A DNA stretch of 38,506 nucleotides from contig CACZHW010000021.1 of NCBI GenBank assembly GCA_902781095.1, positions 1-38,506 of the forward strand, given 5' to 3'. Of this stretch, positions 1-7,418 are shown piece by piece. Each line of letters opens with the position of its first letter. The first letter of the stretch is position 1. The notes under the pieces are model-generated. The model saw nothing but the letters and a program-made list of their open reading frames with translations. It was not told the DNA's origin and did no database searches. Source of the stretch: an uncultured Eubacteriales bacterium (GTDB lineage Bacteria; Bacillota; Clostridia; Christensenellales; Aristaeellaceae). The position numbers and the translations under genes were made by a program.

Positions 1-50
1 GTGCCGATGTTTACGTGCGGCTTGTTGCGCTCGAATTTTTGCTTCGCCAT
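1..50 (-). CDS. tuf: Elongation factor Tu, N-terminal fragment cut by the window edge
   Basis: Only the first 16 codons are present. They read MAKQKFERNKPHVNIG, which closely matches the invariant start of bacterial EF-Tu, the GTPase that delivers aminoacyl-tRNA to the ribosome. The ATG is at 50-48, preceded by a strong GAGGAGG ribosome site at 60-66. The gene runs off the left edge. It lies downstream of a tRNA-Gly gene and is probably co-transcribed with it. In many Clostridia tuf sits between sigH and rpmG-secE-nusG, and this placement fits. Confidence 0.9.
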   Translation of the reverse strand, partial: MAKQKFERNKPHVNIG

Positions 51-120
51 TGGAATCAACCTCCTCGATAATTTCGGCTGACAGGTTCTTGTGCGCCCGC
101 CGAATTGTCGGTGGTCGCCG

Positions 121-194
121 TGGAGCAGGTGATGGGAATCGAACCCACGCGGTCAGCTTGGGAAGCTGAAGTTCTGCCATTAAACTACACCTGC
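121..194 (-). tRNA. tRNA-Gly (anticodon CCC)
   Basis: The reverse complement folds as a complete cloverleaf. It has a GCAGGTG/CACCTGC acceptor stem, a TCAGC/GCTGA anticodon stem enclosing the seven-base loop TTCCCAA (anticodon CCC), and a GTTCGATTC T-loop. The 3' CCA is encoded (121-123). Length is 74 with CCA, as is usual for tRNA-Gly. It lies between its promoter and tuf, so EF-Tu mRNA and this tRNA probably come from one transcript processed by RNase P and RNase Z. Confidence 0.95.
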
Positions 195-223
195 AGGTGC
201 TGTCAACCGTTTATTCATCCCAC

Positions 224-252
224 ATTCTAGCTAAATCTTCGGGGATTGTCAA
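224..252 (-). promoter_or_regulatory. Sigma-A promoter for tRNA-Gly and tuf
   Basis: Read on the minus strand there is TTGACA (252-247), a 17-base spacer, and TAGAAT (229-224). Transcription would start around position 217, about 20 bases before the tRNA. Confidence 0.75.
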
Positions 253-294
253 TATCCAGCCGGTCATTTTGCGATAAACTTGACGGCCACCCCG

Positions 295-912
295 TCAGTC
301 CCGTTCCTCGATCAGCCGCTCCAGTTTCCGCTTGACGCGCTGCAGCGCGTTGTCGATGCTCTTGACGTGGCGGCCCTGCATCGCCGCGATTTCCTGGTAG
401 CTCTTCCCGTCCAGATAGGCATCCAGCACGCGCCGTTCCAGCGGAGAGAGCACCTCGTCGATCCGGCTCTCGATCCGGCTCATGCTCTCCTGCCCGATGA
501 GCAGCTCTTCCGGGTCCAGCGCGCGGCTGCCGGTGATGACGTCCATCAGCGTCCGCTCGCTCTCGTCCTCGTAGATCGGCTTGTTGAGGGAGATGTAGGA
601 GTTGAGCGGGATGTGCTTCTGCCGCGTCGCCGTCTTGATGGCCGTGATGATCTGCCGGGTGATGCAGATCTCTGCAAAGGCGTGGAAGGACGCCAGCTTG
701 TCCGGGCGGAAATCGCGGATCGCCTTGAACAGGCCGATCATGCCCTCCTGCACGATGTCCTCGTGGTCCGCGCCCACCAGAAAGTAGGAGTGGGCCTTGG
801 AGCGCACGAAGTTCTTGTATTTGTTCAGCAGGAAGGCGGAGGCGTCCTCGTCTCCCTGCTGGGCCAGGAAGGCGATCTCCTCGTCCTCCATCTGCTCAAA
901 CTGCCGCTGCAT
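295..912 (-). CDS. sigH: RNA polymerase sigma factor SigH (sigma-70 family)
   Basis: A 205-residue sigma factor of the SigH/Spo0H type, which in Firmicutes directs early stationary-phase, sporulation and competence genes. Region 2 is visible around ADHEDIVQEGMIGLFKAIRDF, and region 4 is the helix-turn-helix with the core LSPLERRVL and YQEIAAMQ near the C-terminus. I chose ATG 912 because GGAGGAG precedes it at good spacing and it gives the usual family length; the open frame further upstream is a shadow of yacP. It follows yacP by 35 bases in the conserved mrnC-thyX-rlmB-yacP-sigH order. A small hairpin (281-297) overlaps the stop codon and may be a weak terminator. Confidence 0.95.
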   Translation of the reverse strand: MQRQFEQMEDEEIAFLAQQGDEDASAFLLNKYKNFVRSKAHSYFLVGADHEDIVQEGMIGLFKAIRDFRPDKLASFHAFAEICITRQIITAIKTATRQKHIPLNSYISLNKPIYEDESERTLMDVITGSRALDPEELLIGQESMSRIESRIDEVLSPLERRVLDAYLDGKSYQEIAAMQGRHVKSIDNALQRVKRKLERLIEERD

Positions 913-947
913 GGACGCTCTCCTCCTCTCCTGCGTCTGTCGCGTTT

Positions 948-1457
948 TTATTCCTCGCCTTTGCGCAGCCGGTCGAACAGTGCGCGCTGCTCCTTCGGCA
1001 GGCGGGAAAACAGGTCGTTGCGCGGCGGGCGCTCGGGCTGCATCTGCGTGCGCCCGCCCTCCCGCACGTGGGAGAGCTCGATCAGAAACTCCCGCGAGCT
1101 GAGCCGCACGGCGCCGCGCCCCAGCGTGACCGTCTGTTCCAGCGCGTCGCTGGTGGCGACGCGGATCTGCCGCCACTTCGGCGCCGCGTCGCACACCGCT
1201 TCGATGTAGTTGTCCGCGCTCTCGCCGTGCTTGGTGAAGACGACCTCCACGCCGTGGACCGTGGAAAGGGAGCGCACCGGCCTGTCCGTATAATGGCCGT
1301 CAAAGACCACCACGACCTCCTGTCCGGAATAGCCCGCGTAGTCCGCCGCCAGGTGGACGAGCCGCTCGCGCGCCTCCTCGATGCTGAGGTTCTCCTTGCG
1401 GGGAACGTCCCACGCGCCCAGCACGTTGTAGCCGTCCACCAGCAGAAGCGGCTTCAT
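948..1457 (-). CDS. yacP: YacP-family NYN-domain ribonuclease (Rae1-like)
   Basis: A 169-residue protein with the NYN/PIN-like nuclease fold. The N-terminal LLLVDGYNVLGAW carries the metal-binding Asp (residue 8), and further acidic residues are in VVFDGHYTD and GESADNYIE. The segment VATSDALEQ is typical of the YacP family. In Bacillus subtilis the homologue Rae1 cleaves mRNA at the ribosomal A site. It starts one base after the rlmB stop, so the two genes are translationally linked. The final 30 residues are charged and likely disordered. Confidence 0.9.
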   Translation of the reverse strand: MKPLLLVDGYNVLGAWDVPRKENLSIEEARERLVHLAADYAGYSGQEVVVVFDGHYTDRPVRSLSTVHGVEVVFTKHGESADNYIEAVCDAAPKWRQIRVATSDALEQTVTLGRGAVRLSSREFLIELSHVREGGRTQMQPERPPRNDLFSRLPKEQRALFDRLRKGEE

Positions 1458-1458
1458 C

Positions 1459-2541
1459 TCAGTCCCTCGCCGCGGACATGGCGTAGAGCAGGATGCCCGC
1501 CGCCACGGAGGCGTTGAGGGAGTCGATCTTTCCCTTGACGGGCAGGCTGACGATCATGTCGCAGTTCTCGCGGACCAGCCTGGACAGGCCTTCGCCTTCG
1601 GAGCCGATCACCAGCGCCGAGGGACAGGAGAAGTCCGCCTTGCGGTAATCCGCGCCGTTCATGTCCGCGCCGAAGATCCAGATGCCCTCTTTCTTGAGGC
1701 GTTCCAGCGTGCGGGTCAGATTGGTTTCCCGGCTGACGGGGATGTACTCCACCGCGCCGGCGCTCGCCTTCACGGCCGCGGGCGTGAGGCCGACGGCCCT
1801 GCGCTCCGGCACGATGACGCCGTGCGCCCCCGCGCACTCCGCGCTACGGATGATCGCGCCCAGGTTGTGCGGGTCCGTGATGCCGTCCAGGATGACGAGG
1901 AAGGGCGCCTCCCCCTTCGCCGCCGCCAGCTCCAGCATGTCGTCGATGGTGCCGTACTTGTAGGCTGACGCCACCGCGATCATCCCCTGGTGGCCGGGCG
2001 CCATCGCGTCCAGCTTGGCGCGGTCCACTTCCTGTACGATGACCTTCTGCTCCCTGGCCATCGCCACGATCTCCCGCCCGGAGCCGATCAGCTCTCCCTT
2101 GGCCACGAGCAGCTTTTCCAGGTCGCGCCCCGATTTCAGGGCCTCACGGATGGGATTGCGGCCGACGAGCAGATTCTCCTGCGCCTCCTCCGCCGGTGCG
2201 GGCTGCACGGGGCCGTAGGCCGGCCGGGTGGTCACCCGCTCCGTCTTGGGCCCGGCGAAGCGGCCCTGGCCCGTGCGCACACCCGTACGCTCCGCCTTGG
2301 GGCCCGCAAAGCGGCCCTGGCCCTGGCGCTCGCCCTGGGGCGCGCCGAAACGGCCGGCGCCCGTCCGCTCCTGCGGCGCGCCGAATCTGCCGCGGCCCTC
2401 CTGGGCGCCGAAGCGGCCCTGCCCCGGCTGCTTGGGCAGCGGCGGCCGGCCGTCCCGCATCGGGCGCCTCGTCTCGGTATCATCCCTCAAATCCTCGCGC
2501 TTGTCCGCGGGCTTCTTCGTAAATCTGTCGTAATATGCCAT
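1459..2541 (-). CDS. rlmB: 23S rRNA (guanosine-2'-O-)-methyltransferase RlmB / TrmH-family SPOUT enzyme with a repetitive N-terminal tail
   Basis: 360 residues. The C-terminal ~240 residues are a standard RlmB/TrmH enzyme that 2'-O-methylates a guanosine of 23S rRNA with SAM. The substrate-binding domain begins at LLVGRNPIREAL. SPOUT motifs are visible: ILDGITDPHNLGAIIRSAEC (motif 1), ALVIGSEGEGLS (motif 2) and SLNASVAAGILLY (motif 3, knotted SAM site). Residues ~35-115 are unusual: five GxGRF blocks alternate with Pro/Gln/Lys/Arg-rich spacers, giving a basic low-complexity tail. Such GRF/RGG-like tails often bind RNA, but that is inference here. A good AAAGGAG site precedes the ATG. Confidence 0.93.
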   Translation of the reverse strand: MAYYDRFTKKPADKREDLRDDTETRRPMRDGRPPLPKQPGQGRFGAQEGRGRFGAPQERTGAGRFGAPQGERQGQGRFAGPKAERTGVRTGQGRFAGPKTERVTTRPAYGPVQPAPAEEAQENLLVGRNPIREALKSGRDLEKLLVAKGELIGSGREIVAMAREQKVIVQEVDRAKLDAMAPGHQGMIAVASAYKYGTIDDMLELAAAKGEAPFLVILDGITDPHNLGAIIRSAECAGAHGVIVPERRAVGLTPAAVKASAGAVEYIPVSRETNLTRTLERLKKEGIWIFGADMNGADYRKADFSCPSALVIGSEGEGLSRLVRENCDMIVSLPVKGKIDSLNASVAAGILLYAMSAARD

Positions 2542-2594
2542 AGCTTTCTCCTTTCAGGTCCGCAGCCGTGCCGCCAAAGCGGGCCCCCGGCCTG

Positions 2595-3332
2595 TCACTG
2601 TCCTCTTTCCGATATCGTCCGGGAGCGTTCCCGCATCTCCTGCATCCTGCCGCAGCTGTTTTTCCCCTCCGGGCACGGCCCGCAAAGGCACGCGGGGCCG
2701 GCGTCCTCAAAGAGGACGGGCGCCGCCTTCCTGCATTCCGTAAGCATCTGCCACGCCATCTCGCGGATCTCCCACTGTGCGCGCCCGCAGCAGCGCAGGG
2801 CGAAAAAGTGGCGGAGCTCCCTGGCGTTCATCGTCATCACGAGGCGGGTCGCCGCGGCGTTGGGCAGCACAAAGCGCGCGTCTTGGTTGGCCGCCTCGCC
2901 GGCGCCGCCCAGCTTCTCCTGCCACATGCAATACCAGGCGTGCATCTGCTCCATCTCGCGCACGTACTCGGCTTCCTCCGCTTCGCCCAGCGCGGCGATG
3001 GAAGGCGGGATCACGTAGTCAAACCCGTCCGCCATGGAGACGTACCGCTGGCTCTGGACCGAGAAGGAGGCGATGCGGTGCCGTGTCAGCTGCGCCAGCA
3101 GCGACCGGCTGACGCCCTCCACCGCAAAGGTGAAGCTGCCGTGCTCCGAGACCGACAGATGGCCGCGGCCCATCACGCGCCGCAGAAACTCCTCCTGATC
3201 CCGGGATTCGACCTTCTCCTTCAGCTGGTCGATGTCAAGGCGGCTGTAGCACAGCCGCGCCGCCATCGCCGTCAGCTCGTCCGCGTCCGGCGTAAACCGC
3301 AGCAGCACGACCTTCAGCTTTGCTTTGCCCAT
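2595..3332 (-). CDS. thyX: Flavin-dependent thymidylate synthase ThyX
   Basis: 245 residues. ThyX methylates dUMP to dTMP using methylene-tetrahydrofolate, FAD and NADPH. The signature RHRxxSxxxxSxR is present as RHRIASFSVQSQR, and the later NARELRHFFALRC segment (nucleotide and FAD contacts) is also typical. The start at 3332 follows GGAGGAGC and overlaps the end of mrnC by 19 bases, so the genes are coupled. A C-terminal extension after about residue 210 carries several cysteines (CLCGPCPEGKNSCG), possibly a metal site or a disordered tail. The placement between mrnC and rlmB is common in Clostridia. Confidence 0.95.
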   Translation of the reverse strand: MGKAKLKVVLLRFTPDADELTAMAARLCYSRLDIDQLKEKVESRDQEEFLRRVMGRGHLSVSEHGSFTFAVEGVSRSLLAQLTRHRIASFSVQSQRYVSMADGFDYVIPPSIAALGEAEEAEYVREMEQMHAWYCMWQEKLGGAGEAANQDARFVLPNAAATRLVMTMNARELRHFFALRCCGRAQWEIREMAWQMLTECRKAAPVLFEDAGPACLCGPCPEGKNSCGRMQEMRERSRTISERGQ

Positions 3333-3745
3333 AGCTCCTCCATTTCCGAAAGCGCGGCCGACATCAGCGCGTCCAGCCTTTCTCTCTGTCCTGTCACGTA
3401 CAGCCATCCCCACAGGGTTTCCAGTCCGGTGGCCTTCTGATAATCCGCCGCCTGTGCGTGCCTGGGCGCCGCGTGCTTGGCCTGCGCGTTGCGCCCCCTG
3501 CGGACCATGTCCGCTTCCGCGTCCGTAAGTGTGTCCTGCAGCCTCTCCAGCATCGAGGCCTGCGCCTCGCAGCTGACAAACCGGACGGCCCGCCGGTGCA
3601 TCTGCCCGACGGGCGCACGGTGCGCGACCAGGCGGCTGCGCACGTAGAGATCCTGCAGCGTATCGCCCAGATAGGCCATCTGCAGCGGGCTTAGTTCCCG
3701 CGCGTCCGGAAACGCGGCCGTCATCGGTACTTCTTCCGGGGACAA
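3314..3745 (-). CDS. mrnC: Mini-ribonuclease 3 (MrnC)
   Basis: A 143-residue protein consisting only of an RNase III catalytic domain without the double-stranded RNA-binding domain, as in Mini-III, which matures 23S rRNA in Firmicutes. Visible motifs are LSPLQMAYLGDTLQDLYVR (the RNase III signature helix) and the late segment ATGLETLWGWLYVTG. The best start is TTG at 3745, with GGAGGGA five bases upstream; an ATG at 3724 with a weaker site is the alternative. It opens the mrnC-thyX-rlmB-yacP-sigH operon and overlaps thyX. Confidence 0.92.
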   Translation of the reverse strand: MSPEEVPMTAAFPDARELSPLQMAYLGDTLQDLYVRSRLVAHRAPVGQMHRRAVRFVSCEAQASMLERLQDTLTDAEADMVRRGRNAQAKHAAPRHAQAADYQKATGLETLWGWLYVTGQRERLDALMSAALSEMEELWAKQS

Positions 3746-3792
3746 GGCATTCCCTCCGTTTGTCTCGGGGCACCCTGCCCCAGTTTATCCAC

Positions 3793-3821
3793 AGTATAGG
3801 CACACGCCGCGCAAAAAGCAA
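3793..3821 (-). promoter_or_regulatory. Candidate promoter for the mrnC-sigH operon
   Basis: Minus strand TTGCTT (3821-3816), 17-base spacer, TATACT (3798-3793). It lies in the only sizeable gap upstream of mrnC. The -35 is a partial match. Confidence 0.5.
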
Positions 3822-3840
3822 GCAAAAAACCGCGTTGCCC

Positions 3841-4614
3841 TCAGATCAGCCCGAAGTGTGAGAGCGCCGAAGCGACGCCGTCTTCGGCGGCGTCTCCCGT
3901 CACATAGTCCGCCGCCTCCTTCACCTCGTCCCTCGCGTTGCCCATGGCCACGCCGATGCCCGCACAGCGGATCATGTCCACATCGTTGCCGCCGTCCCCG
4001 AAGGCGATGCAGTCTTCTGCCTGCAGGCCCCTTCCCTCCAGGATGCGGCGCACGCCTTCCGCTTTGCTGCACGCCGACGGCACGACGTCAATGGCCTTCG
4101 GCCACCAGCGCTCGGCCTTCACGCCAGCGGTTCCCGCGAAAAGCGCCGCTTCCTGCTCCGGGCGCACGGCCACCATCATCTGGAAGATTTCCTCCTTCAT
4201 CAGCGCGTCAAAGTCCGCCGGCACCTCGGCCTCGCGCCTGGCAAAGGCGATGAACTCGTCCAATTCCGGCTGGTGGAAGTTGCAGCCCATGCGGCTGCCC
4301 GCGGCAAGGTTGACGGGCAGGCCCATCGCCTTCGCGTTGGCCGTCACGCGCGCCACGTCCGCCGGCGGCAGGGGCCTGGTATAGACCACCCGGTCCCCGT
4401 CTCTGCAGTACGAGCCGTTGAAGCAGACGAGGCCGTCCCAGCGGACCCCGCGGAAGGTCGGCACCAGGTAGGGCGGCCGCCCCGTCGCCGCAAAGACGCC
4501 GATGCCCCTGCGGCGCAGCGCCTGCAGCGCCGCGCGTACGCCGGGGCTCAGTTCCTCCGCCCCGAAGGGCAGCAGCGTCCCGTCGATGTCAAAAAAGGCC
4601 AGTCTGATCGCCAT
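3841..4614 (-). CDS. Cof-type HAD-IIB phosphatase
   Basis: 257 residues of the HAD superfamily, subfamily IIB, whose members dephosphorylate sugar phosphates, flavin mononucleotide or pyridoxal phosphate. The motifs are in order: FFDIDGTLLPF (motif I, nucleophile Asp and acid/base Asp), AATGRPP (motif II), a C2-type cap (residues ~85-190), then the Lys of motif III and CIAFGDGGNDVDMI (motif IV). The ATG at 4614 is the start that directly precedes the hydrophobic motif I strand, although its ribosome site is weak. It is a single gene with its own promoter. The substrate cannot be read from the sequence. Confidence 0.88.
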   Translation of the reverse strand: MAIRLAFFDIDGTLLPFGAEELSPGVRAALQALRRRGIGVFAATGRPPYLVPTFRGVRWDGLVCFNGSYCRDGDRVVYTRPLPPADVARVTANAKAMGLPVNLAAGSRMGCNFHQPELDEFIAFARREAEVPADFDALMKEEIFQMMVAVRPEQEAALFAGTAGVKAERWWPKAIDVVPSACSKAEGVRRILEGRGLQAEDCIAFGDGGNDVDMIRCAGIGVAMGNARDEVKEAADYVTGDAAEDGVASALSHFGLI

Positions 4615-4645
4615 TTGCCGCACCCGCTTCCTGCATTTTTCGCAT

Positions 4646-4674
4646 ACCCTACCACATCTTCCGCCGGGGTGCAA
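4646..4674 (-). promoter_or_regulatory. Candidate promoter for the HAD phosphatase gene
   Basis: Minus strand TTGCAC (4674-4669), 17-base spacer, TAGGGT (4651-4646). A moderate match. Confidence 0.4.
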
Positions 4675-4737
4675 GTATAAAGCGCCCGTTGCCTTTCTTC
4701 TCTGCTCTTTTTACAGGGAATACCCGAAAGATACGGC

Positions 4738-4766
4738 TTGATTTGTATACGGCAACTCTGTATAAT
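4738..4766 (+). promoter_or_regulatory. Sigma-A promoter for the PfkB sugar kinase
   Basis: TTGATT (4738-4743), 17-base spacer, perfect TATAAT (4761-4766). It is 63 bases upstream of the kinase start, and no other plus-strand gene lies between. Confidence 0.8.
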
Positions 4767-4828
4767 ACAGGCCGTAAACTGGGTTGGTTTGCGAACATTT
4801 AACAACGTGAGAAACAGGAGTGATTGAC

Positions 4829-5857
4829 ATGGCTCGTATTGTTACCCTGGGCGAAATCATGCTTCGTCTGAAGAGCCCCGCGCTGGAGCGCTTCTTCCAG
4901 AGCCCGTCCCTCGAGGCCACCTTCGGCGGCGGCGAGGCGAACGTGGCCGTCTCCCTGGCCAACTTCGGCATGGACGCGGCTTTCGTGACCGCGCTGCCCA
5001 ACAACGCCATCGGCGAGGCCTGCCTGCGCGACGTCCGCAGCTTCGGCGTGGACGTCTCCAACATCAAGATGGTGGACGGCCGCATGGGCATCTACTTCCT
5101 GGAGACCGGCTCCAACCAGCGCCCCTCCAAGGTCGTCTATGACCGCGCCGATTCCTGCATCGCCAAGGCGAGCCCCGATCTCTTCGACTGGAAGAAGATC
5201 TTCGACGGCGCGACCTGGTTCCACGTCACCGGCATCACCCCCGCCATCTCCCAGAGCGCGGCGGATCTCTCCCTGGCGGCCGTGAAGGCTGCGCACGAGA
5301 TGGGCCTCACCGTCTCCTGCGACCTCAACTACCGCAAGAACCTGTGGAAGTACGGCAAGGAAGCCCGCGAGGTCATGAGCGAGATCACCAAGTACGTGGA
5401 TGTCGCCATCGCCAACGAGGAAGACTTCCAGAAGTCCCTGGGCATCAGCGCCAAGAGCGACGTGGAGAGCGGCGAGCTGGACCGCGAGGTCTACAAGAAG
5501 ATCGCCCAGACCGCGATGGAGCTCTATCCCAATCTCTCCCGCGTGGCCATCACCCTGCGCGAGTCCAAGAGCGCGGACACCAACTACTGGGCGGCCTGCA
5601 TCTATGACGGCAAGGAGTTCTACGTCTCCCGCCGCTATGCCATCACCGACATCGTGGACCGCGTCGGCGGCGGCGATTCCTTCGGCGCCGGCCTCATCTA
5701 CGGCCTCAACACCTACGACAACCAGAAGGACGCGCTGGAGTTCGCCGTTGCTGCTTCCTGCCTCAAGCACACCATCTCCGGCGACTTCAACCGCGTGACG
5801 GTGAAGGAAGTCGAAAGCCTGATGAAGGGCTCCGGCTCCGGCCGCGTGGAGCGGTAA
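4829..5857 (+). CDS. kdgK: PfkB-family sugar kinase, 2-dehydro-3-deoxygluconokinase type
   Basis: 342 residues of the PfkB/ribokinase family. The N-terminal GEIMLRL and GGGEANVAVSLANFG segments are typical of 2-keto-3-deoxygluconate kinase, which makes KDPG for aldol cleavage in uronate breakdown. The anion-hole and catalytic-base motif DRVGGGDSFGAGL is near residue 275. The start is ATG 4829, eight bases after CAGGAG; a GTG in the same frame at 4820 would overlap that ribosome site. The gene is monocistronic between a strong promoter and a terminator. No KDPG aldolase or uronate gene is nearby, so the substrate assignment rests on family resemblance, and fructokinase is the alternative. Confidence 0.8.
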   Translation: MARIVTLGEIMLRLKSPALERFFQSPSLEATFGGGEANVAVSLANFGMDAAFVTALPNNAIGEACLRDVRSFGVDVSNIKMVDGRMGIYFLETGSNQRPSKVVYDRADSCIAKASPDLFDWKKIFDGATWFHVTGITPAISQSAADLSLAAVKAAHEMGLTVSCDLNYRKNLWKYGKEAREVMSEITKYVDVAIANEEDFQKSLGISAKSDVESGELDREVYKKIAQTAMELYPNLSRVAITLRESKSADTNYWAACIYDGKEFYVSRRYAITDIVDRVGGGDSFGAGLIYGLNTYDNQKDALEFAVAASCLKHTISGDFNRVTVKEVESLMKGSGSGRVER

Positions 5858-5907
5858 TGCCCCTCCGGGCATTCCACACGGGATTCCCGAATTAACCCCA
5901 GGCCAAA

Positions 5908-5940
5908 CGGCACAGCCGGGATTCCGGCTGTGCCGCTTTT
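5908..5940 (+). terminator. Rho-independent terminator after kdgK
   Basis: Stem CGGCACAGCCGG / CCGGCTGTGCCG (5908-5919, 5924-5935) with a four-base loop, followed by CTTTTC. Confidence 0.85.
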
Positions 5941-5968
5941 CTACTTCTCCGGCAAAAGGAGCGCGCCT

Positions 5969-6460
5969 ATGTTTTACAAGCAGGAAATCTATGATATCCT
6001 CCATGCGCACGGCATCCTCTACGAGGTCACCGAGCACCCGGCCGTCTTCAATATGGCACAGCTCTCGTCCGTGCCGCTCCCTTATCCGGAGGCGGACGCC
6101 AAAAACCTGTTCGTGCGCGACGATAAGCGGAAAAACTACTATCTCCTCACTGTCAGGGGCGATCAGCGCGTCGATCTCAAGGCGTTCCGCAAAACGTACG
6201 GCACGAGGCCGCTGACCTTTGTCCCGCCGGATGAGCTCTCCGAGCTCCTGGGGCTGATCCCCGGCGCCGTTTCCCCCTTCGGCCTGCTGAACGACGAAGA
6301 GCGGAAGGTCGCCTTCTACATCGACCGATCGTTTCTCGAGGGTTCCGGCCTGGTGGGTGTCCACCCGAACGACAACACCGCGACCGTATGGCTGAAGACG
6401 GCCGATCTCCTCTCCCTGCTCCGGGAACACGGAAACGAAGTCCACACCGCCGCGCTGTAA
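5969..6460 (+). CDS. proX: YbaK/ProX-type aminoacyl-tRNA deacylase
   Basis: 163 residues resembling the free-standing trans-editing domain ProX (PrdX), a relative of the INS domain of prolyl-tRNA synthetase. Such proteins hydrolyse mischarged Ala-tRNA(Pro). Typical features are VTEHPAVFNMAQL near the N-terminus, KNLFVRDDKRKNYYLLT, the G(A)VSPFGLLND motif and the GVHPNDNTATVWL segment near the C-terminus. The start is ATG 5969 with AAAGGAG eight bases upstream. It lies between two terminators, and its relation to the neighbouring kinase is probably incidental. Confidence 0.88.
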   Translation: MFYKQEIYDILHAHGILYEVTEHPAVFNMAQLSSVPLPYPEADAKNLFVRDDKRKNYYLLTVRGDQRVDLKAFRKTYGTRPLTFVPPDELSELLGLIPGAVSPFGLLNDEERKVAFYIDRSFLEGSGLVGVHPNDNTATVWLKTADLLSLLREHGNEVHTAAL

Positions 6461-6468
6461 AGCGCATC

Positions 6469-6524
6469 AAGGACGCCGGCAGCCCCGCCGCCTGAAACGG
6501 CGGGGCTGCGAACGTCCTTATTTT
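6469..6524 (+). terminator. Large terminator hairpin between proX and the BMC operon
   Basis: Two nested stems, AAGGACG/CGTCCTT and AGCCCCGCCG/CGGCGGGGCT, are followed by ATTTTAT on the plus strand. It ends proX. The palindrome can also fold in the minus-strand transcript of the convergent BMC operon, but no clear U-tract follows there. Confidence 0.75.
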
Positions 6525-6547
6525 ATGCTTATCGTTTTTGCAGGCCC

Positions 6548-6811
6548 TTACAGCGTCTCCGGATCGATGATGCCCGCGATGGTGATGTCGCTGGGCGGCG
6601 GATCCTTGAGATCCAGCATCAGCGCCGCTTCCTTCCTGCCGATCATGTAGACGACGTCGCCGATACCCGCCTGGCGCGTCCCGTCGCAGGCGATGATCAG
6701 CCCTTTGTCCTTCCCGTTCACGATCTGGCGGACGACAAGCAGCTTGATGCCCTCCAGCGTCGGCGTCTTCACCGTGCAGACCACGGAGCCCACAACCCTG
6801 CCCAGATTCAA
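6548..6811 (-). CDS. BMC-P shell vertex protein (EutN/CcmL family), fourth copy
   Basis: An 87-residue pentameric shell protein of the EutN/CcmL family, which caps the vertices of microcompartments. The family opening is visible as LGRVVGSVVCTVKTPTLEG followed by KLLVVRQI, then the AGIGDVVY turn, and the end AGIIDPETL. No ATG suits the frame. The TTG at 6811 follows AAAGGAGGG at seven bases and gives the expected family length, so I take it as the start. It is the last gene of the BMC operon and begins 17 bases after the previous BMC-P gene. Confidence 0.85.
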   Translation of the reverse strand: MNLGRVVGSVVCTVKTPTLEGIKLLVVRQIVNGKDKGLIIACDGTRQAGIGDVVYMIGRKEAALMLDLKDPPPSDITIAGIIDPETL

Positions 6812-6828
6812 CGCCAGCCCTCCTTTTG

Positions 6829-7119
6829 TCAGTGGCAGTGCACCGTATGCCCCTGCCACGTGTACGAGTCGATCACGCCGCAGATCGTCACGCTGGCGAT
6901 CAGCGTCTTGTCGCCCATGACCATCTGCGCTGCGCCGCCGTCGTTGTTGACCAGAACGGTGTCGCCGATGCCCGCGTCCGCCGCGTCCAGCGCCACGAGC
7001 TCCTCCCCCGTCATCTCGCCCGTGAGGGTGAGATGGCGCACGCGCAGCAGCTTCATGCCGCGGTACTTTTCGTATTTGACGGTGGAGACCACCGTGCCCG
7101 TCACCCGCGCGATTTTCAT
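6829..7119 (-). CDS. BMC-P shell vertex protein (EutN/CcmL family), third copy
   Basis: 96 residues. It begins KIARVTGTVVSTVKYEKYRG, with the conserved KLLRVRHL strand, the AGIGDTVLVNNDGGAA turn and the SVTICGVIDSY ending of the family. The start ATG (7119) overlaps the stop of the preceding BMC-P gene by four bases, so translation is probably coupled. Its His-rich C-terminus (GHTVHCH) is peculiar to this copy. Confidence 0.9.
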   Translation of the reverse strand: MKIARVTGTVVSTVKYEKYRGMKLLRVRHLTLTGEMTGEELVALDAADAGIGDTVLVNNDGGAAQMVMGDKTLIASVTICGVIDSYTWQGHTVHCH

Positions 7120-7418
7120 GGCTCCTGCCCCTTGCTGTAAACCCGCTTTCCTTCGATGTCGACGAAATCCACGATGCCCACGATGGAGCTGTCCACGGGT
7201 TTGTTGGTCGTAAGATCCGTCTGCCGGGAGGAGCTGCCGCCCGCCCACATGACGATCTCCCCCTCGCCCGCGCCCACGGTATCCACCGTGATGAACGGGG
7301 AGCCCTTCTCTTCAAAGGTGTCCATGTCGATGGGGACAGCCACGAGCAGCTTCAGCCCTTCCAGCCTGTCGCACTTTCGCGTGCTCACCATGCTGCCGAT
7401 CACTCTTGCCAACTGCAT
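7116..7418 (-). CDS. BMC-P shell vertex protein (EutN/CcmL family), second copy
   Basis: 100 residues: LARVIGSMVSTRKCDRLEG, KLLVAVPID, VGAGEGEIVMWAGGSSSRQT and SIVGIVDFVDIEGK are the family landmarks. The SSSRQTD segment is shared with the first copy (SSARQSD) but not with copies three and four, so copies one and two are the closer pair. It overlaps the first copy by 19 bases. Confidence 0.92.
   Translation of the reverse strand: MQLARVIGSMVSTRKCDRLEGLKLLVAVPIDMDTFEEKGSPFITVDTVGAGEGEIVMWAGGSSSRQTDLTTNKPVDSSIVGIVDFVDIEGKRVYSKGQEP

Noticed and set aside
4829..5857. KdgK-like kinase as part of the BMC pathway
   Set aside because: It is on the opposite strand with its own promoter and terminator, and proX separates it from the BMC operon.
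4799..6445. A 548-residue minus-strand open frame opposite kdgK and proX
   Set aside because: It is antisense to two well-supported genes, has no family features, and is typical of long shadow frames in GC-rich DNA. Other long antisense frames (7647-9125, 13994-15139, 21712-23496, 36342-38291) were set aside for the same reason.
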